Part shown: in pieces, positions 1 through 9,004 of the stretch
How positions within the stretch are numbered: position 1 is the stretch's first letter
Layout of the letters: every line of letters starts with the position of its first letter
Assembly: GCA_934168005.1 (NCBI GenBank)
Contig: CAKPMN010000001.1
Coordinates: forward strand, 67,840-131,839
From: an uncultured Bacilli bacterium
GTDB lineage: Bacteria > Bacillota_I > Bacilli_A > RF39 > UBA660
Direction of reading: 5' to 3'
DNA: 64,000 nucleotides
Translations under genes and position numbers: made by a program
Notes under the pieces: model-generated
Database searches by the model: none
What the model saw: the letters and a program-made list of their open reading frames with translations, nothing else
Told to the model about the DNA's origin: nothing

Positions 1-2
1 CT

Positions 3-266
3 GGTGGTACAAGTAGTATGTCAGGTTTTGAGGCTTTGACAGAAGAAGTACTTGGTAATAACTCAAATATTGGGGTTATAAAAATTCCAGGAGTTAGAAA
101 TAATAGATATTCAACAGTTATAGGAAGTGTTGTTTATTTTATTAATAAATTGAAATTAAAGGGAATAGATTATACAATGGTCGAAGATGAATTTGACCAA
201 AAGGGGAATAACGAGCAGAGTGAAACAATGCTTGGCAAAGTGTTTGGATACTTCTTTAATGAATAG
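3..266 (+). CDS. ftsA: Cell division protein FtsA, C-terminal end (5' truncated by window edge)
   Basis: Only the last 87 or so codons are in the window; the open frame runs in from the left edge. FtsA is the actin-like protein that tethers FtsZ to the membrane. The visible part begins with a GGTSS motif followed by a [11 protein letters not shown] stretch, which matches the ATP-binding end of subdomain 2B in FtsA. The protein ends in a short amphipathic stretch ([10 protein letters not shown]), the expected membrane-targeting helix. An acidic, Gln/Asn-rich linker precedes it. The stop lies 11 bases before ftsZ, the usual ftsA-ftsZ order, so the two are probably co-transcribed. Confidence 0.88.
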   Translation, partial: GGTSSMSGFEALTEEVLGNNSNIGVIKIPGVRNNRYSTVIGSVVYFINKLKLKGIDYTMVEDEFDQKGNNEQSETMLGKVFGYFFNE

Positions 267-277
267 GAGGATTTAAT

Positions 278-1330
278 ATGATGGGATTAGAAATTGATCA
301 ATTAGCAAAGATTAAAGTAATAGGTGTAGGTGGAGCAGGAAATAATGCTGTAAATAGAATGATTGAGTCAGGTATTAAAGGAGTAGAATTCATTGTTGCT
401 AATACTGATTTACAAGTTTTAAATAATTCAAAAGCACCAACTAAGATTCAACTTGGAATTGAACTTACAAGTGGTCTTGGAGCAGGAGCAAATCCAGAAA
501 TAGGAAAAGAAGCTGCTTTAGAGAGTAAAGCTGAAATAGAAGCTGCACTAGAAGGCGCTGATATGGTATTTATAACTTGTGGAATGGGTGGAGGAACAGG
601 AACAGGTGCTGCACCAGTTGTAGCTGATATAGCACAAGGTCTTGGGGCTTTAACTGTAGGTATAGTTACAAAACCATTCTCTTTTGAAGGAAAGAAACGT
701 ATGACTCAAGCATTAGCTGGTCTAGATAATTTAAGAGAACATGTTGATACTTTAATCGTAATTCCAAATGATCGTTTAAGAGAAGTTATAGATAAATCAA
801 CATCTTTACTTGATTCATTTAAAGAAGTAGATAATGTTTTACGTCGTGGTGTTCAATCAATATCAGATTTGATTGCAGTTGCGGGATTAATAAACCTTGA
901 CTTTGCCGATGTTAAGGCTGTTATGGAAAATAGAGGTAATGCCTTAATTGGTATAGGAATGGGTGTTGGAGAAGACAGAGCTGCAGATGCCGCAAGAGAA
1001 GCTGTTAATTCACCACTTTTGGAAGCTAGTATATCAGGAGCAACAGATGCTATTATAAATGTTACTGGTGGAGCTAACTTAACTTTATTTGAAGTAGAAG
1101 AGGCTGCAGAAGTTATTAGATCAAGCGCTAATACTGATATTAATACAATATTTGGAGCTGTTATTAATGAAAACTTAAATGATGAAATCATAGTAACAGT
1201 TATTGCTACTGGATTTGATCAACATAAAGATGAACCAGCACATCAAGCAGAAAAAGCAAGTGATGATATATTTGGTGCTGATGATGATGGCGATATTCCA
1301 AATTTCTTACGTAGTAAAAGAGTATTTTAA
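278..1330 (+). CDS. ftsZ: Cell division GTPase FtsZ
   Basis: FtsZ is the tubulin homologue that polymerises into the cytokinetic ring. The 350-residue length is normal. The nucleotide-binding glycine loop GGGTGTG is at about residues 104-110, with [14 protein letters not shown] near the N-terminus. The T7 synergy-loop region [11 protein letters not shown] is intact. The C-terminal peptide IPNFLRSKR is the conserved site that binds FtsA and other partners, joined by a short acidic linker. Two adjacent ATG codons (278 and 281) follow a strong AGGAGG; either could be used. A terminator hairpin overlaps the stop codon. Confidence 0.98.
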   Translation: MMGLEIDQLAKIKVIGVGGAGNNAVNRMIESGIKGVEFIVANTDLQVLNNSKAPTKIQLGIELTSGLGAGANPEIGKEAALESKAEIEAALEGADMVFITCGMGGGTGTGAAPVVADIAQGLGALTVGIVTKPFSFEGKKRMTQALAGLDNLREHVDTLIVIPNDRLREVIDKSTSLLDSFKEVDNVLRRGVQSISDLIAVAGLINLDFADVKAVMENRGNALIGIGMGVGEDRAADAAREAVNSPLLEASISGATDAIINVTGGANLTLFEVEEAAEVIRSSANTDINTIFGAVINENLNDEIIVTVIATGFDQHKDEPAHQAEKASDDIFGADDDGDIPNFLRSKRVF

Positions 1331-1341
1331 TACTCTTTTTA
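1317..1341 (+). terminator. Intrinsic terminator after ftsZ
   Basis: AAAGAGTA and TACTCTTT form a stem around a six-base loop, followed by a T run. The 5' arm overlaps the last codons of ftsZ. Confidence 0.8.
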
Positions 1342-1376
1342 ATTTATTGTGTTATAATAATTATGGAGGATAAAAT

Positions 1377-2153
1377 ATGGAGTTTAAATTTGATAAGAAA
1401 AATGTAATTGTAACAGGTGGGGGATCTGGTCTTGGAGCTAAAATAGCAGAAGAATTTGCAAAAGCAGGAGCTAATGTAATTGTTGTTGATATTAATTTAG
1501 AAAAAGCTCGTGATGTTGCAAACGGTATTGCTAAATATGATGGCGTTTCATCATTTGCTCGTGTTGATATGACAAAATATAGTGAAGTTGAATCATTAGT
1601 TAATAAGACTGTTTCATCATTTGGAAGTGTTGATATACTTATTAATTGTGCTGGTATATGTTTACTTGATTCACTTGATAGTATGAGTGTTGAAGATATT
1701 AATCGAGTAGTTGATATTGATTTAAAAGGAACAATATTTGGGTGTAAGGCAGTATTACCAATTATGAAAGAAAAAGGATATGGTAAAATAGTAAACATGT
1801 CTTCAATAGCTGGAAAGTTATGTGGAGCTAATGCTTCTATATATTCTTGTGTTAAAACTGCTATTATTGGATTTACAGCTTCAATAGCTCGTGAATATGC
1901 TAGAGATAATATAAATGTTAACTGTGTACTTCCTGGTATTATTCGTACTAATATGTGGGAAGGAATGCTTGATGATATGACTAAATCTGGTGGAGATAGA
2001 GAAGAAGTATTCACATCTTTTACAGATTCTATTCCTCAAGGCAAACCACAAGATGAAATTGATATATCAAATATGACTTTGTTCTTGTGTACTGAAGAGG
2101 CAAATAAAATCACTGGTCAAAATATTGGCGTTGATGGAGGACAAACTTTTTAG
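1377..2153 (+). CDS. Short-chain dehydrogenase/reductase (SDR) family oxidoreductase
   Basis: A classical SDR of 258 residues, presumably cytosolic and NAD(P)-dependent. The cofactor motif TGGGSGLG is at residues 13-20, NCAG at 90-93, the catalytic Ser near 142-143 and the YxxxK pair at Tyr156/Lys160. An Asp ends the second beta strand (VVDIN), which in this family usually favours NAD(H) over NADP(H). The C-terminus has the familiar ITGQNIGVDGG motif. Substrate cannot be read from sequence; 3-oxoacyl-ACP reductase-like, sugar-acid and polyol dehydrogenases all share this layout. GGAGGA precedes the ATG and the gene has its own terminator, so it appears to be a single-gene unit. Confidence 0.9.
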   Translation: MEFKFDKKNVIVTGGGSGLGAKIAEEFAKAGANVIVVDINLEKARDVANGIAKYDGVSSFARVDMTKYSEVESLVNKTVSSFGSVDILINCAGICLLDSLDSMSVEDINRVVDIDLKGTIFGCKAVLPIMKEKGYGKIVNMSSIAGKLCGANASIYSCVKTAIIGFTASIAREYARDNINVNCVLPGIIRTNMWEGMLDDMTKSGGDREEVFTSFTDSIPQGKPQDEIDISNMTLFLCTEEANKITGQNIGVDGGQTF

Positions 2154-2166
2154 TTTGTTTTTTCTT
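2141..2166 (+). terminator. Intrinsic terminator after the SDR gene
   Basis: ACAAAC/GTTTGT stem with a long T run; the 5' arm overlaps the end of the coding region. Confidence 0.7.
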
Positions 2167-2206
2167 TTATTTTGTTGTATAATCTTATCTGGAAATGGGT
2201 GGTTTT

Positions 2207-2548
2207 ATGTTTAGATTAGATGAACTTAAAGTTTTGCTTAATTTAGATGATGATACGTTTGCTAAAGTTGTTGATAAATTATCTTTATATAATGCTGTTA
2301 AGATAATGAATATTACTCATGATCCTGATGAGATAATAGTTAAATTTGCGGCAGATGTTAAAAATTTTCGCTTACATGTATTAAAAGATCATGTCTATAT
2401 AAGTTACAGTGATTTTGATACATATAAAGTTATTGAAATCTATGAAAAAAAGTTATCTTTTTCTCATCATATAGCAGCTAAAGCTTATCAAAAGATGAAA
2501 AAAAAGTATGAAGTGAAACCTAAAAAAACATATAAAAAACATTTTTAA
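2207..2548 (+). CDS. Hypothetical protein, 113 aa
   Basis: I do not recognise this protein. It is small and soluble. The N-terminal part reads like a short helical segment (LDELKVLLNLDDDTFAKVVDKL) followed by a beta-rich middle, and it ends in a strongly basic tail rich in Lys and Tyr that could contact nucleic acid; that last point is inference only. The start is placed at 2207 rather than the upstream in-frame ATG at 2195, because GGTGG sits just before it and the same GGTGGTTTTATG arrangement starts other genes here. It lies between two terminators as a single-gene unit upstream of uvrA. Confidence 0.65.
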   Translation: MFRLDELKVLLNLDDDTFAKVVDKLSLYNAVKIMNITHDPDEIIVKFAADVKNFRLHVLKDHVYISYSDFDTYKVIEIYEKKLSFSHHIAAKAYQKMKKKYEVKPKKTYKKHF

Positions 2549-2553
2549 AATTT

Positions 2554-2587
2554 GGAGCTTTGCATGTGTAAAAGCTCTATTTTTATA
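2554..2587 (+). terminator. Intrinsic terminator before uvrA
   Basis: GAGCTTT/AAAGCTC stem with a nine-base loop, followed by a T-rich run. Confidence 0.7.
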
Positions 2588-2616
2588 GTATAATAATATT
2601 ATTTAGGAGGGAAGTT

Positions 2617-5439
2617 ATGGATCAAATAATAATCAAAGGGGCACGTGAGAATAATTTAAAAAATATAGATTTAGTGCTTCCTAAAAATAAATTAATTGTA
2701 ATGACAGGTGTATCTGGGTCTGGAAAAAGTTCACTTGCTTTTGATACTATATATGCTGAGGGACAAAGAAGATATGTTGAAAGTTTATCAGCTTATGCTA
2801 GACAGTTTTTAGGTGGAAGTGAAAAACCTGATGTTGATAGTATTGAAGGGCTATCTCCAGCTATTTCAATAGATCAAAAAACAACAAATAAAAATCCTAG
2901 ATCTACAGTTGGAACAGTTACTGAAATATATGACTATTTAAGACTTCTATATGCTCGTATTGGTACTCCAATGTGCCCAAATCATAATATAGTTATTAGT
3001 AGTCAAAGTATTGAAGAAATGACAAATCAGGTTCTTAAATTAGATATTGGGACTAAAATACGCGTTTTATCTCCTATAGTTTATGGAGAAAAAGGAACAC
3101 ATGTAGGGGTATTTTCTAAGTATTTAAAAGATGGTTATGCTAGAATGATAGTGGATGATGTTGAGTATGATCTTACAGAAGATATCACTTTAGAGAAGAA
3201 TAAAAAACATAATATATTTTTAGTTGTTGATAGACTTATAATAAAGGAAGATATAAGAAGTAGACTTTATGAATCTTTAGAAATAGCTGTTAAAGAAGGA
3301 AAAGGTAAAGTTGAAATAGATGTTATTGGTGGAGAGAATTTTGTTATGAGTGAGGCTTATGCTTGTCCACTATGCGATTTTTCACTTCCAGAGTTAGAGC
3401 CTAGGTTATTTTCTTTTAACGCTCCATATGGTGCTTGCCTTGATTGCAAAGGGCTTGGTATTAAATACAAGCTTGATGTTGATTTAATTATTCCTGATAG
3501 AAATAAAAGCATAAATGAAGGAGCAATTACTTGTATTTCTACTGAACAAGATAGTACAATTTCAACGCAACTTTTAGCTTTATCAAAATTTTACGATATA
3601 GATCTTGATATGCCTATAAAAGATATGGATAAAGATAAATTAGATATTATATTATATGGATCTCCTGATATGATAGATTTTCATTATACTTCTAAGAATG
3701 GTAATACTAGGAATACTAAAGATTTCTTTGAAGGAATTATTACTAACTTAGAAAGAAGATATATTGAGACAAAAAGTACATGGATTCATGATTGGATAGA
3801 AGGATTTATGACTGAACTTGAATGTCCAACATGTAAGGGAGCTCGTCTTAGAAATGATGTTTTAGCAGTTAAAGTTGGTGGAAAAAGCATCTATGAATTA
3901 ACTTTACTTTCTATAAAAGATTTATATAACTTTTTATCTAATTTAAAATTAAGTCATGAACAAGAAGAAATTGCAAAGCTTATTTTAGTTGAAATAAAAA
4001 ATCGTTTGTCATTTTTAATCAATGTTGGTCTTGAGTATTTGACACTTGCTAGAAGTGCGGCTACATTATCTGGAGGCGAGGCACAACGTATAAGACTTGC
4101 TACTCAAATAGGATCTCATTTAACTGGTGTTTTGTATGTATTAGATGAACCTTCAATAGGTTTACATCAAAGAGATAATGAACGTTTAATTAATTCTATG
4201 CTTTCTATGCGTGATTTAGGAAATACCCTTATTGTTGTTGAACATGATACTGATACAATGCTTAAAGCTGATTATTTGGTAGATATTGGACCTGGTGCTG
4301 GAGAACATGGAGGAAATGTAGTTGCATGTGGTACCCCAGAAGAAGTTATGGCAAATCCTAATAGTTTAACTGGTAAATATTTAAGTGGTAAATTGAAAAT
4401 AGAAGTACCTAAAACTAGAAGAAAAGGTAATAAAAAGTTTATTGAAATAAAAGGAGCACGTGAAAATAACTTAAAGAATATTAATGTTAAATTTCCACTT
4501 GGTACATTTACTTGTATTACTGGTGTATCTGGATCTGGTAAATCTACTTTAATAAATGAAATATTATATAAAGTAGCTCGTAATAGTGTATATAAAGCTA
4601 AAGAAAAACCTGGTAAACATAAGGAAGTAAAAGGTCTTGAAAATATTGATAAAGTTATAGATATTTCTCAAACTCCAATTGGAAGAACTCCAAGAAGTAA
4701 TCCAGCAACTTATACAGGTGTATTTGATGATATAAGAGATGTTTTTACAACTTGCAAAGAGGCAAAAATAAGAGGATATGATAAGGGAAGATTTTCTTTC
4801 AATGTTAAAGGTGGAAGATGTGAGGCATGCTTTGGTGATGGCGTTAAAAAAATAGAGATGCATTTCTTACCCGATGTATATGTTCCTTGTGAAGTATGTG
4901 GTGGAACTAGATATAATAGTGAAACTTTACAAATAAAGTATAAAAATAAGAATATTTATGATATACTTAATATGAGAGTAGAAGAAGCTATTGAATTTTT
5001 TGAGAATGTTCCTAAAATCAAATCAAAGCTTCAAGTACTTATGGATGTTGGGTTGTCTTATGTTAAATTAGGACAAAGTGCAACTACATTATCTGGTGGA
5101 GAAGCAGCTCGTGTTAAACTTGCTAAAGAACTTCAAAAAAAACCTACTGGTAAGAGTTTATTTATATTAGATGAACCTACAACAGGTCTTTCTACTGATG
5201 ATATTAAAAAACTACTTGTAATACTAATGAGGATTGTTGATAATGGTGATACTGTCGTTGTTATTGAACACAATTTAGATGTGATTAAAGTAGCTGATTA
5301 TATTATTGATTTAGGACCAGAAGGTGGAGATAATGGAGGTACTATAGTTGCAAAAGGTACTCCAGAAGAAGTTGTTAAAGTTAAAGAAAGTTATACAGGC
5401 AAATTCTTAAAACCACTATTAGAGGAGATGGAATCATGA
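2617..5439 (+). CDS. uvrA: Excinuclease ABC subunit UvrA
   Basis: UvrA is the damage-recognition ATPase of nucleotide excision repair and works with UvrB and UvrC; uvrC is also in this window. The 940-residue length is standard. Two ABC modules are visible: Walker A GVSGSGKSS near residue 31 and again near 635, and signature LSGGEAQRIRLA near 484 and LSGGEAARVKLA near 825. The zinc-binding CxxC pairs are present (CPLC...CLDC and CEAC...CEVC). An AGGAGG precedes the ATG. uvrB is not directly upstream, unlike in many Bacillota. The stop overlaps the next gene by four bases, so the two are probably translationally coupled. Confidence 0.98.
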   Translation: MDQIIIKGARENNLKNIDLVLPKNKLIVMTGVSGSGKSSLAFDTIYAEGQRRYVESLSAYARQFLGGSEKPDVDSIEGLSPAISIDQKTTNKNPRSTVGTVTEIYDYLRLLYARIGTPMCPNHNIVISSQSIEEMTNQVLKLDIGTKIRVLSPIVYGEKGTHVGVFSKYLKDGYARMIVDDVEYDLTEDITLEKNKKHNIFLVVDRLIIKEDIRSRLYESLEIAVKEGKGKVEIDVIGGENFVMSEAYACPLCDFSLPELEPRLFSFNAPYGACLDCKGLGIKYKLDVDLIIPDRNKSINEGAITCISTEQDSTISTQLLALSKFYDIDLDMPIKDMDKDKLDIILYGSPDMIDFHYTSKNGNTRNTKDFFEGIITNLERRYIETKSTWIHDWIEGFMTELECPTCKGARLRNDVLAVKVGGKSIYELTLLSIKDLYNFLSNLKLSHEQEEIAKLILVEIKNRLSFLINVGLEYLTLARSAATLSGGEAQRIRLATQIGSHLTGVLYVLDEPSIGLHQRDNERLINSMLSMRDLGNTLIVVEHDTDTMLKADYLVDIGPGAGEHGGNVVACGTPEEVMANPNSLTGKYLSGKLKIEVPKTRRKGNKKFIEIKGARENNLKNINVKFPLGTFTCITGVSGSGKSTLINEILYKVARNSVYKAKEKPGKHKEVKGLENIDKVIDISQTPIGRTPRSNPATYTGVFDDIRDVFTTCKEAKIRGYDKGRFSFNVKGGRCEACFGDGVKKIEMHFLPDVYVPCEVCGGTRYNSETLQIKYKNKNIYDILNMRVEEAIEFFENVPKIKSKLQVLMDVGLSYVKLGQSATTLSGGEAARVKLAKELQKKPTGKSLFILDEPTTGLSTDDIKKLLVILMRIVDNGDTVVVIEHNLDVIKVADYIIDLGPEGGDNGGTIVAKGTPEEVVKVKESYTGKFLKPLLEEMES

Positions 5440-6002
5440 AATTTGATATGTTGTGGACTAGAAAAGATTATGAAAAGTTTTTAAAGGCATCAAATAGAAA
5501 ATACAACTATTTTTGCTTAATATTATTTACAGTTGTTTATTTTATAGCTTGTCTAGATTTAATGAGTACAAATGCTTTTCAAGTTTTAACTTCTTATGTA
5601 GTAAGTGTTTTAATTCTATTTACAGTTTTAAATATTTTTATAATATTATTTGTTAAAGCGATATTAAAACATAATGACAAAGAATTCTCTTATGGAATGT
5701 ATCATGTTGAACTTACAAATGATAAAATAATAGAAGATATAGATGATAAACATTATGAACTTAGATACGATGATATATCACGTGTTTCTAAAAGCAATAA
5801 ATGGTTAGTTGTTTATCCAAAAGAAAATAATATGATGTTTATATTTCTTAAAAAATCATTTAAAAAAGTTAGTGATTATGAAAAATGTGTCAATATAATA
5901 TTGAAACGTTTTCATAAAGAAGTAGTGAAAGAGTTAGACAAAAAGCCAAAGACAAAAGAAGAAGTTGTAAAGAGTCGAAAAAAAACAAATAAGAAGAAGT
6001 AA
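5436..6002 (+). CDS. Membrane protein with YcxB-like C-terminal domain
   Basis: A 188-residue protein with two predicted membrane spans near residues 25-75, then a soluble domain. The sequence around residues 105-150 (YDDISRVSKSNKWLVVYPKENN, then an FIFLKKSF segment) matches the pattern of YcxB-like or bacterial PH-like domains attached to two-helix membrane anchors. The C-terminus is very Lys-rich. Function is unknown for this family. The ATG overlaps the uvrA stop (ATGA), so expression is tied to uvrA. A strong terminator follows directly. Confidence 0.7.
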   Translation: MKFDMLWTRKDYEKFLKASNRKYNYFCLILFTVVYFIACLDLMSTNAFQVLTSYVVSVLILFTVLNIFIILFVKAILKHNDKEFSYGMYHVELTNDKIIEDIDDKHYELRYDDISRVSKSNKWLVVYPKENNMMFIFLKKSFKKVSDYEKCVNIILKRFHKEVVKELDKKPKTKEEVVKSRKKTNKKK

Positions 6003-6016
6003 TGCTTCTTCTTTTA
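5990..6016 (+). terminator. Intrinsic terminator after the uvrA unit
   Basis: AAGAAGAAG and CTTCTTCTT form a nine-pair stem with a five-base loop and a short T tail. Confidence 0.75.
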
Positions 6017-6068
6017 TTGACATGAAATTTAATATTATATATACTTAAGTTAGAAAATGGAGGTAAAT

Positions 6069-6794
6069 ATGACAGCACATATTGAAGCACAAAAAGAAGA
6101 TATTTCTAAAATTGTATTAATGCCAGGAGATCCTAAAAGGGCAGAGTTTATTGCATTAAATTATTTAAAAGATGCAAAACTTGTAAATAGAGTAAGAGGA
6201 ATGTATGCATATACAGGTCTTTATAAGGGAAAAAAAATTACTGTTATGGCATCTGGAATGGGTTCTGCAAGTATTGGGATTTATGCTTATGAACTATATA
6301 AATTTTATGATGTTGAAAGTATTATTAGAATTGGAACAGCAGGAAGTTATGTTAGTGAACTTGATATATATGATTTAGCACTTGTTTGTGAAAGTTATAG
6401 TGATTCTAGTTTTGCTTATGTCACTAGTGGATGTACTGATGATACAATAAGTTCTTCATCTAGCTTGAATGAATGTATCTTGTCTACAGCTAATAAAAAT
6501 AATGTTCCTATTAAGAAAATAAAAGTTTATTCATCTGATGTTTTCTATAAAATTAATGATAATTACAAAGAACTAGTTAAAGATAAAAATGTATCTGCTT
6601 GTGAAATGGAAAGTTTTGCTCTATTCCATTTAGCTAATATTTTAAATAAGAAAGCTACTTGTATTTTGACTATTTCTAATAGTTTTGTAACTGGAGTTGA
6701 AACTACATCTTTAGAAAGGGAAAAGAGTCTTAAAGCTATGATTGAACTTGCTTTGGATTCTGCTTTAAATTATGACTGTAAAAGAGCTTCCTAA
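6069..6794 (+). CDS. deoD: Purine nucleoside phosphorylase, DeoD type
   Basis: A hexameric-type nucleoside phosphorylase of 241 residues, which splits purine (deoxy)nucleosides with phosphate into base and (deoxy)ribose-1-phosphate. MPGDPKRAEFIA near the N-terminus and RIGTAGS are the phosphate-site motifs; CEMES contains the ribose-binding Glu. The base-contacting loop reads TISNSFVTG where the E. coli enzyme has TVSDHIRT, so the catalytic Asp (Asp204 in E. coli) is Asn here, while the nearby Arg in LEREKS is kept. Start is set at 6069, after GGAGGT; the upstream ATG at 6057 overlaps that site. The 3' end overlaps add by 23 bases, giving a coupled purine-salvage pair. Confidence 0.93.
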   Translation: MTAHIEAQKEDISKIVLMPGDPKRAEFIALNYLKDAKLVNRVRGMYAYTGLYKGKKITVMASGMGSASIGIYAYELYKFYDVESIIRIGTAGSYVSELDIYDLALVCESYSDSSFAYVTSGCTDDTISSSSSLNECILSTANKNNVPIKKIKVYSSDVFYKINDNYKELVKDKNVSACEMESFALFHLANILNKKATCILTISNSFVTGVETTSLEREKSLKAMIELALDSALNYDCKRAS

Positions 6795-7725
6795 GGTTGA
6801 ACTACATGTTCATTTAGATGGATCTATACCTTATTCTTATTTTATTAGTAAAGGTTACGATATAGATTCTATAAAAGATGATATAACTGCTTCAAGTGAT
6901 GTTAATTCATTAAACGACTATTTAAAAAAATTTAGTTTACCTGTTAGCTTAATGCAAGATAAAGATTCTTTAATAGAAATTAGTAGACTTTTTGGACTAG
7001 AACTTTTAAAAGAAAATGTTATATATGTTGAAGTTAGATTTGCACCATTAAAACATACTTTAAAAGGTTTAAGTATAGAGGAAGTTGTTGAAAGTGTGAA
7101 ACATGGGTTAAAACTTTCAAAAATAAAATTTAATTTAATTTTATGTATGATGAGGGACGAGAATATAACTAATAATAAAAAAATAATAGATTTAGCCCAT
7201 AAATATAATTATCCTGTTGATTTAGCTGGTGCTGAGGCTTTATATAAGACATCTAGCTTTAAAGAACTATTTGATTATGCGAATAGTTTAAATGTTAAAT
7301 TTACTATTCATGCTGGTGAAGCTGATAATTATACAAGTGTCTTATCTGCTATATCTTTTGGAGCGAAGAGAATAGGTCATGGTGTTACTTCTATACATGA
7401 CTATAATACTTTAAATGAGTTACGTGAAAATAATATTCTGTTAGAAGTCTGTGTAACTTCTAATATTCAAACAGAAGCTTTTACTTATTCAAATCATCCA
7501 GTTAAAAAATTATATGATGATGGTATTTTAATAAGCATTAATACTGATAATAGGACTGTATCTGGTATTAGTTTAAGTGATGAATATCAACTACTTTTAG
7601 ATAAATTTAATTTTAGTCTTGATGATTTAAAACAAATGAACTTAAATGCTATTGAAGCAAGTTTTTTAACTGATTTAGAAAAAAAAGATTTGAAAAAATA
7701 TTTTTTAGATAGTTGGAAACAATAA
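6772..7725 (+). CDS. add: Adenosine deaminase
   Basis: Adenosine deaminase converts adenosine or deoxyadenosine to inosine or deoxyinosine in purine salvage. The 317-residue protein has the metal-binding LHVHLDGS near the N-terminus, HAGEA with the catalytic Glu, GHGV with the catalytic His, and SINTDNRTVS with the metal-binding Asp. The Asn after that Asp, where animal ADA has a second Asp, is common in Bacillota enzymes to my knowledge. The start lies inside the end of deoD (23-base overlap), so the pair is likely translated together: deamination yields inosine, which the phosphorylase can split. Confidence 0.95.
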   Translation: MTVKELPKVELHVHLDGSIPYSYFISKGYDIDSIKDDITASSDVNSLNDYLKKFSLPVSLMQDKDSLIEISRLFGLELLKENVIYVEVRFAPLKHTLKGLSIEEVVESVKHGLKLSKIKFNLILCMMRDENITNNKKIIDLAHKYNYPVDLAGAEALYKTSSFKELFDYANSLNVKFTIHAGEADNYTSVLSAISFGAKRIGHGVTSIHDYNTLNELRENNILLEVCVTSNIQTEAFTYSNHPVKKLYDDGILISINTDNRTVSGISLSDEYQLLLDKFNFSLDDLKQMNLNAIEASFLTDLEKKDLKKYFLDSWKQ

Positions 7726-7738
7726 TAAAGGTGATAAT

Positions 7739-9004
7739 ATGGATTATTTAAAAATAAATAAAAATGGTTATAATTTGCATTTTATTAAAACAGACAAATT
7801 TAAAACTATAACAATTAGAGTTAATTTTAAAAGTGAATTAACTGAGAAAAAAATAACAACATATGAATTATTAAGCGGTGTTTTATCAAATTCAACAGGG
7901 GATTATCCTACTTTAAAAGAATTAGTAATGAAAAAAGAGGATATGTATCAATTAGGTTATGGATTTAACTCTATGCCAAGTGGTAAATATATGGTACTTG
8001 CAGCATCAACTAAATTTATACATGAAAAATATACAGAAAATGGAATGAATTTAAGGTCTATTAGATTTTTCCTTAATTCTATATTTAAGCCTAATTTAGA
8101 TGGCAAAGCTTTTAATAAAGAAGCTTTTGAGTTAGAAAAAAGAGATTATTTAGAATATTTAGAAGAAGTAGAAGAAAATCCATCTACAGTTTCTTGTACA
8201 AGGTTTAATAAGATATTTGGCGCTGATACAACTCTTGCTTATGATAGAACAGGTGATATCTTAACGCTTAAAAATATAACCAATGAAAGTTTATATGATA
8301 CTTATCTTGATGCGATTAATAATTCGGAAGTTGATATATTCTTTATTGGAAATATGGATGTTAATGAATTAGAGGGCATATTTGATGAATATTTTTCTAA
8401 TAGATCTAATATTAGCTATGATGGAGTTCACGATGACATAATTAAAATTGGAGAAGAAGTAAGTGTCGTTGAAAAGTCTAAATTTAAGCAAAGTAAACTT
8501 TGTATGGGTTTTGTCATTGAACCTATGACTTTATTTGAAAAAATGTATGTTTTACCAGTATATAATTTTATATTTGGTGGAGACTCTGATTCTTTATTGT
8601 TTAAGAATGTTCGTGAAAAGAATTCTTTGTGTTATGACATTCATTCTAATTTTATTCCAATTTATTCTGCTATAAGAGTATTTTCTGGAATAGAAGCAAA
8701 AGATTATGAAAGATGTGTTTCTTTAGTTAAAGAGATGCATCAAGCTATGATAGATGGCAAATTTACTGACGCTGATATAGAAAAAGTAAAATTAAATTAT
8801 AAGGCTAGTTATTTAGAAACTATGGATAGTCCTTCAAGTATTTTAAATACTTATGAAGCTCATGTTTATATAGGCTATGATTTACTTGATGAAAGAATTA
8901 AAAATATAGACAAAGTAGATAAAAAGATGATAGAAGAATTTGCTTCAAAGGTTCATTATCAAACTACTTACTTTTTGGAGGGTAATGATGAAAAAAGAGA
9001 TTAA
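7739..9004 (+). CDS. yfmF: M16 peptidase-like protein YfmF (YmfF) type, probably catalytically inactive
   Basis: A 421-residue insulinase/M16-family protein. It lacks the HxxEH zinc motif where M16 enzymes carry it, while keeping the later M16 landmarks, for example the FGGDSDSLLFKNVREKNSLCY segment near residue 280. It is followed by, and overlaps, an M16 gene that does have the motif; this inactive/active order is the ymfF-ymfH arrangement of Bacillus, now linked by annotation to EF-P modification. That link is family knowledge, not seen here. GGTGATAAT precedes the ATG, 13 bases after add. Confidence 0.85.
   Translation: MDYLKINKNGYNLHFIKTDKFKTITIRVNFKSELTEKKITTYELLSGVLSNSTGDYPTLKELVMKKEDMYQLGYGFNSMPSGKYMVLAASTKFIHEKYTENGMNLRSIRFFLNSIFKPNLDGKAFNKEAFELEKRDYLEYLEEVEENPSTVSCTRFNKIFGADTTLAYDRTGDILTLKNITNESLYDTYLDAINNSEVDIFFIGNMDVNELEGIFDEYFSNRSNISYDGVHDDIIKIGEEVSVVEKSKFKQSKLCMGFVIEPMTLFEKMYVLPVYNFIFGGDSDSLLFKNVREKNSLCYDIHSNFIPIYSAIRVFSGIEAKDYERCVSLVKEMHQAMIDGKFTDADIEKVKLNYKASYLETMDSPSSILNTYEAHVYIGYDLLDERIKNIDKVDKKMIEEFASKVHYQTTYFLEGNDEKRD

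Noticed and set aside
853..1191. Minus-strand open frame inside ftsZ
   Set aside because: Mirror of a real gene with no ribosome site; ftsZ is certain.
1361..2014. 217-codon minus-strand frame opposite the SDR gene
   Set aside because: Shadow frame; composition is that of antisense translation and the SDR motifs on the + strand are clear.
7541..7570. Asp-to-Asn in adenosine deaminase NTDN motif
   Set aside because: To my knowledge this is common in bacterial adenosine deaminases, unlike the change in deoD.
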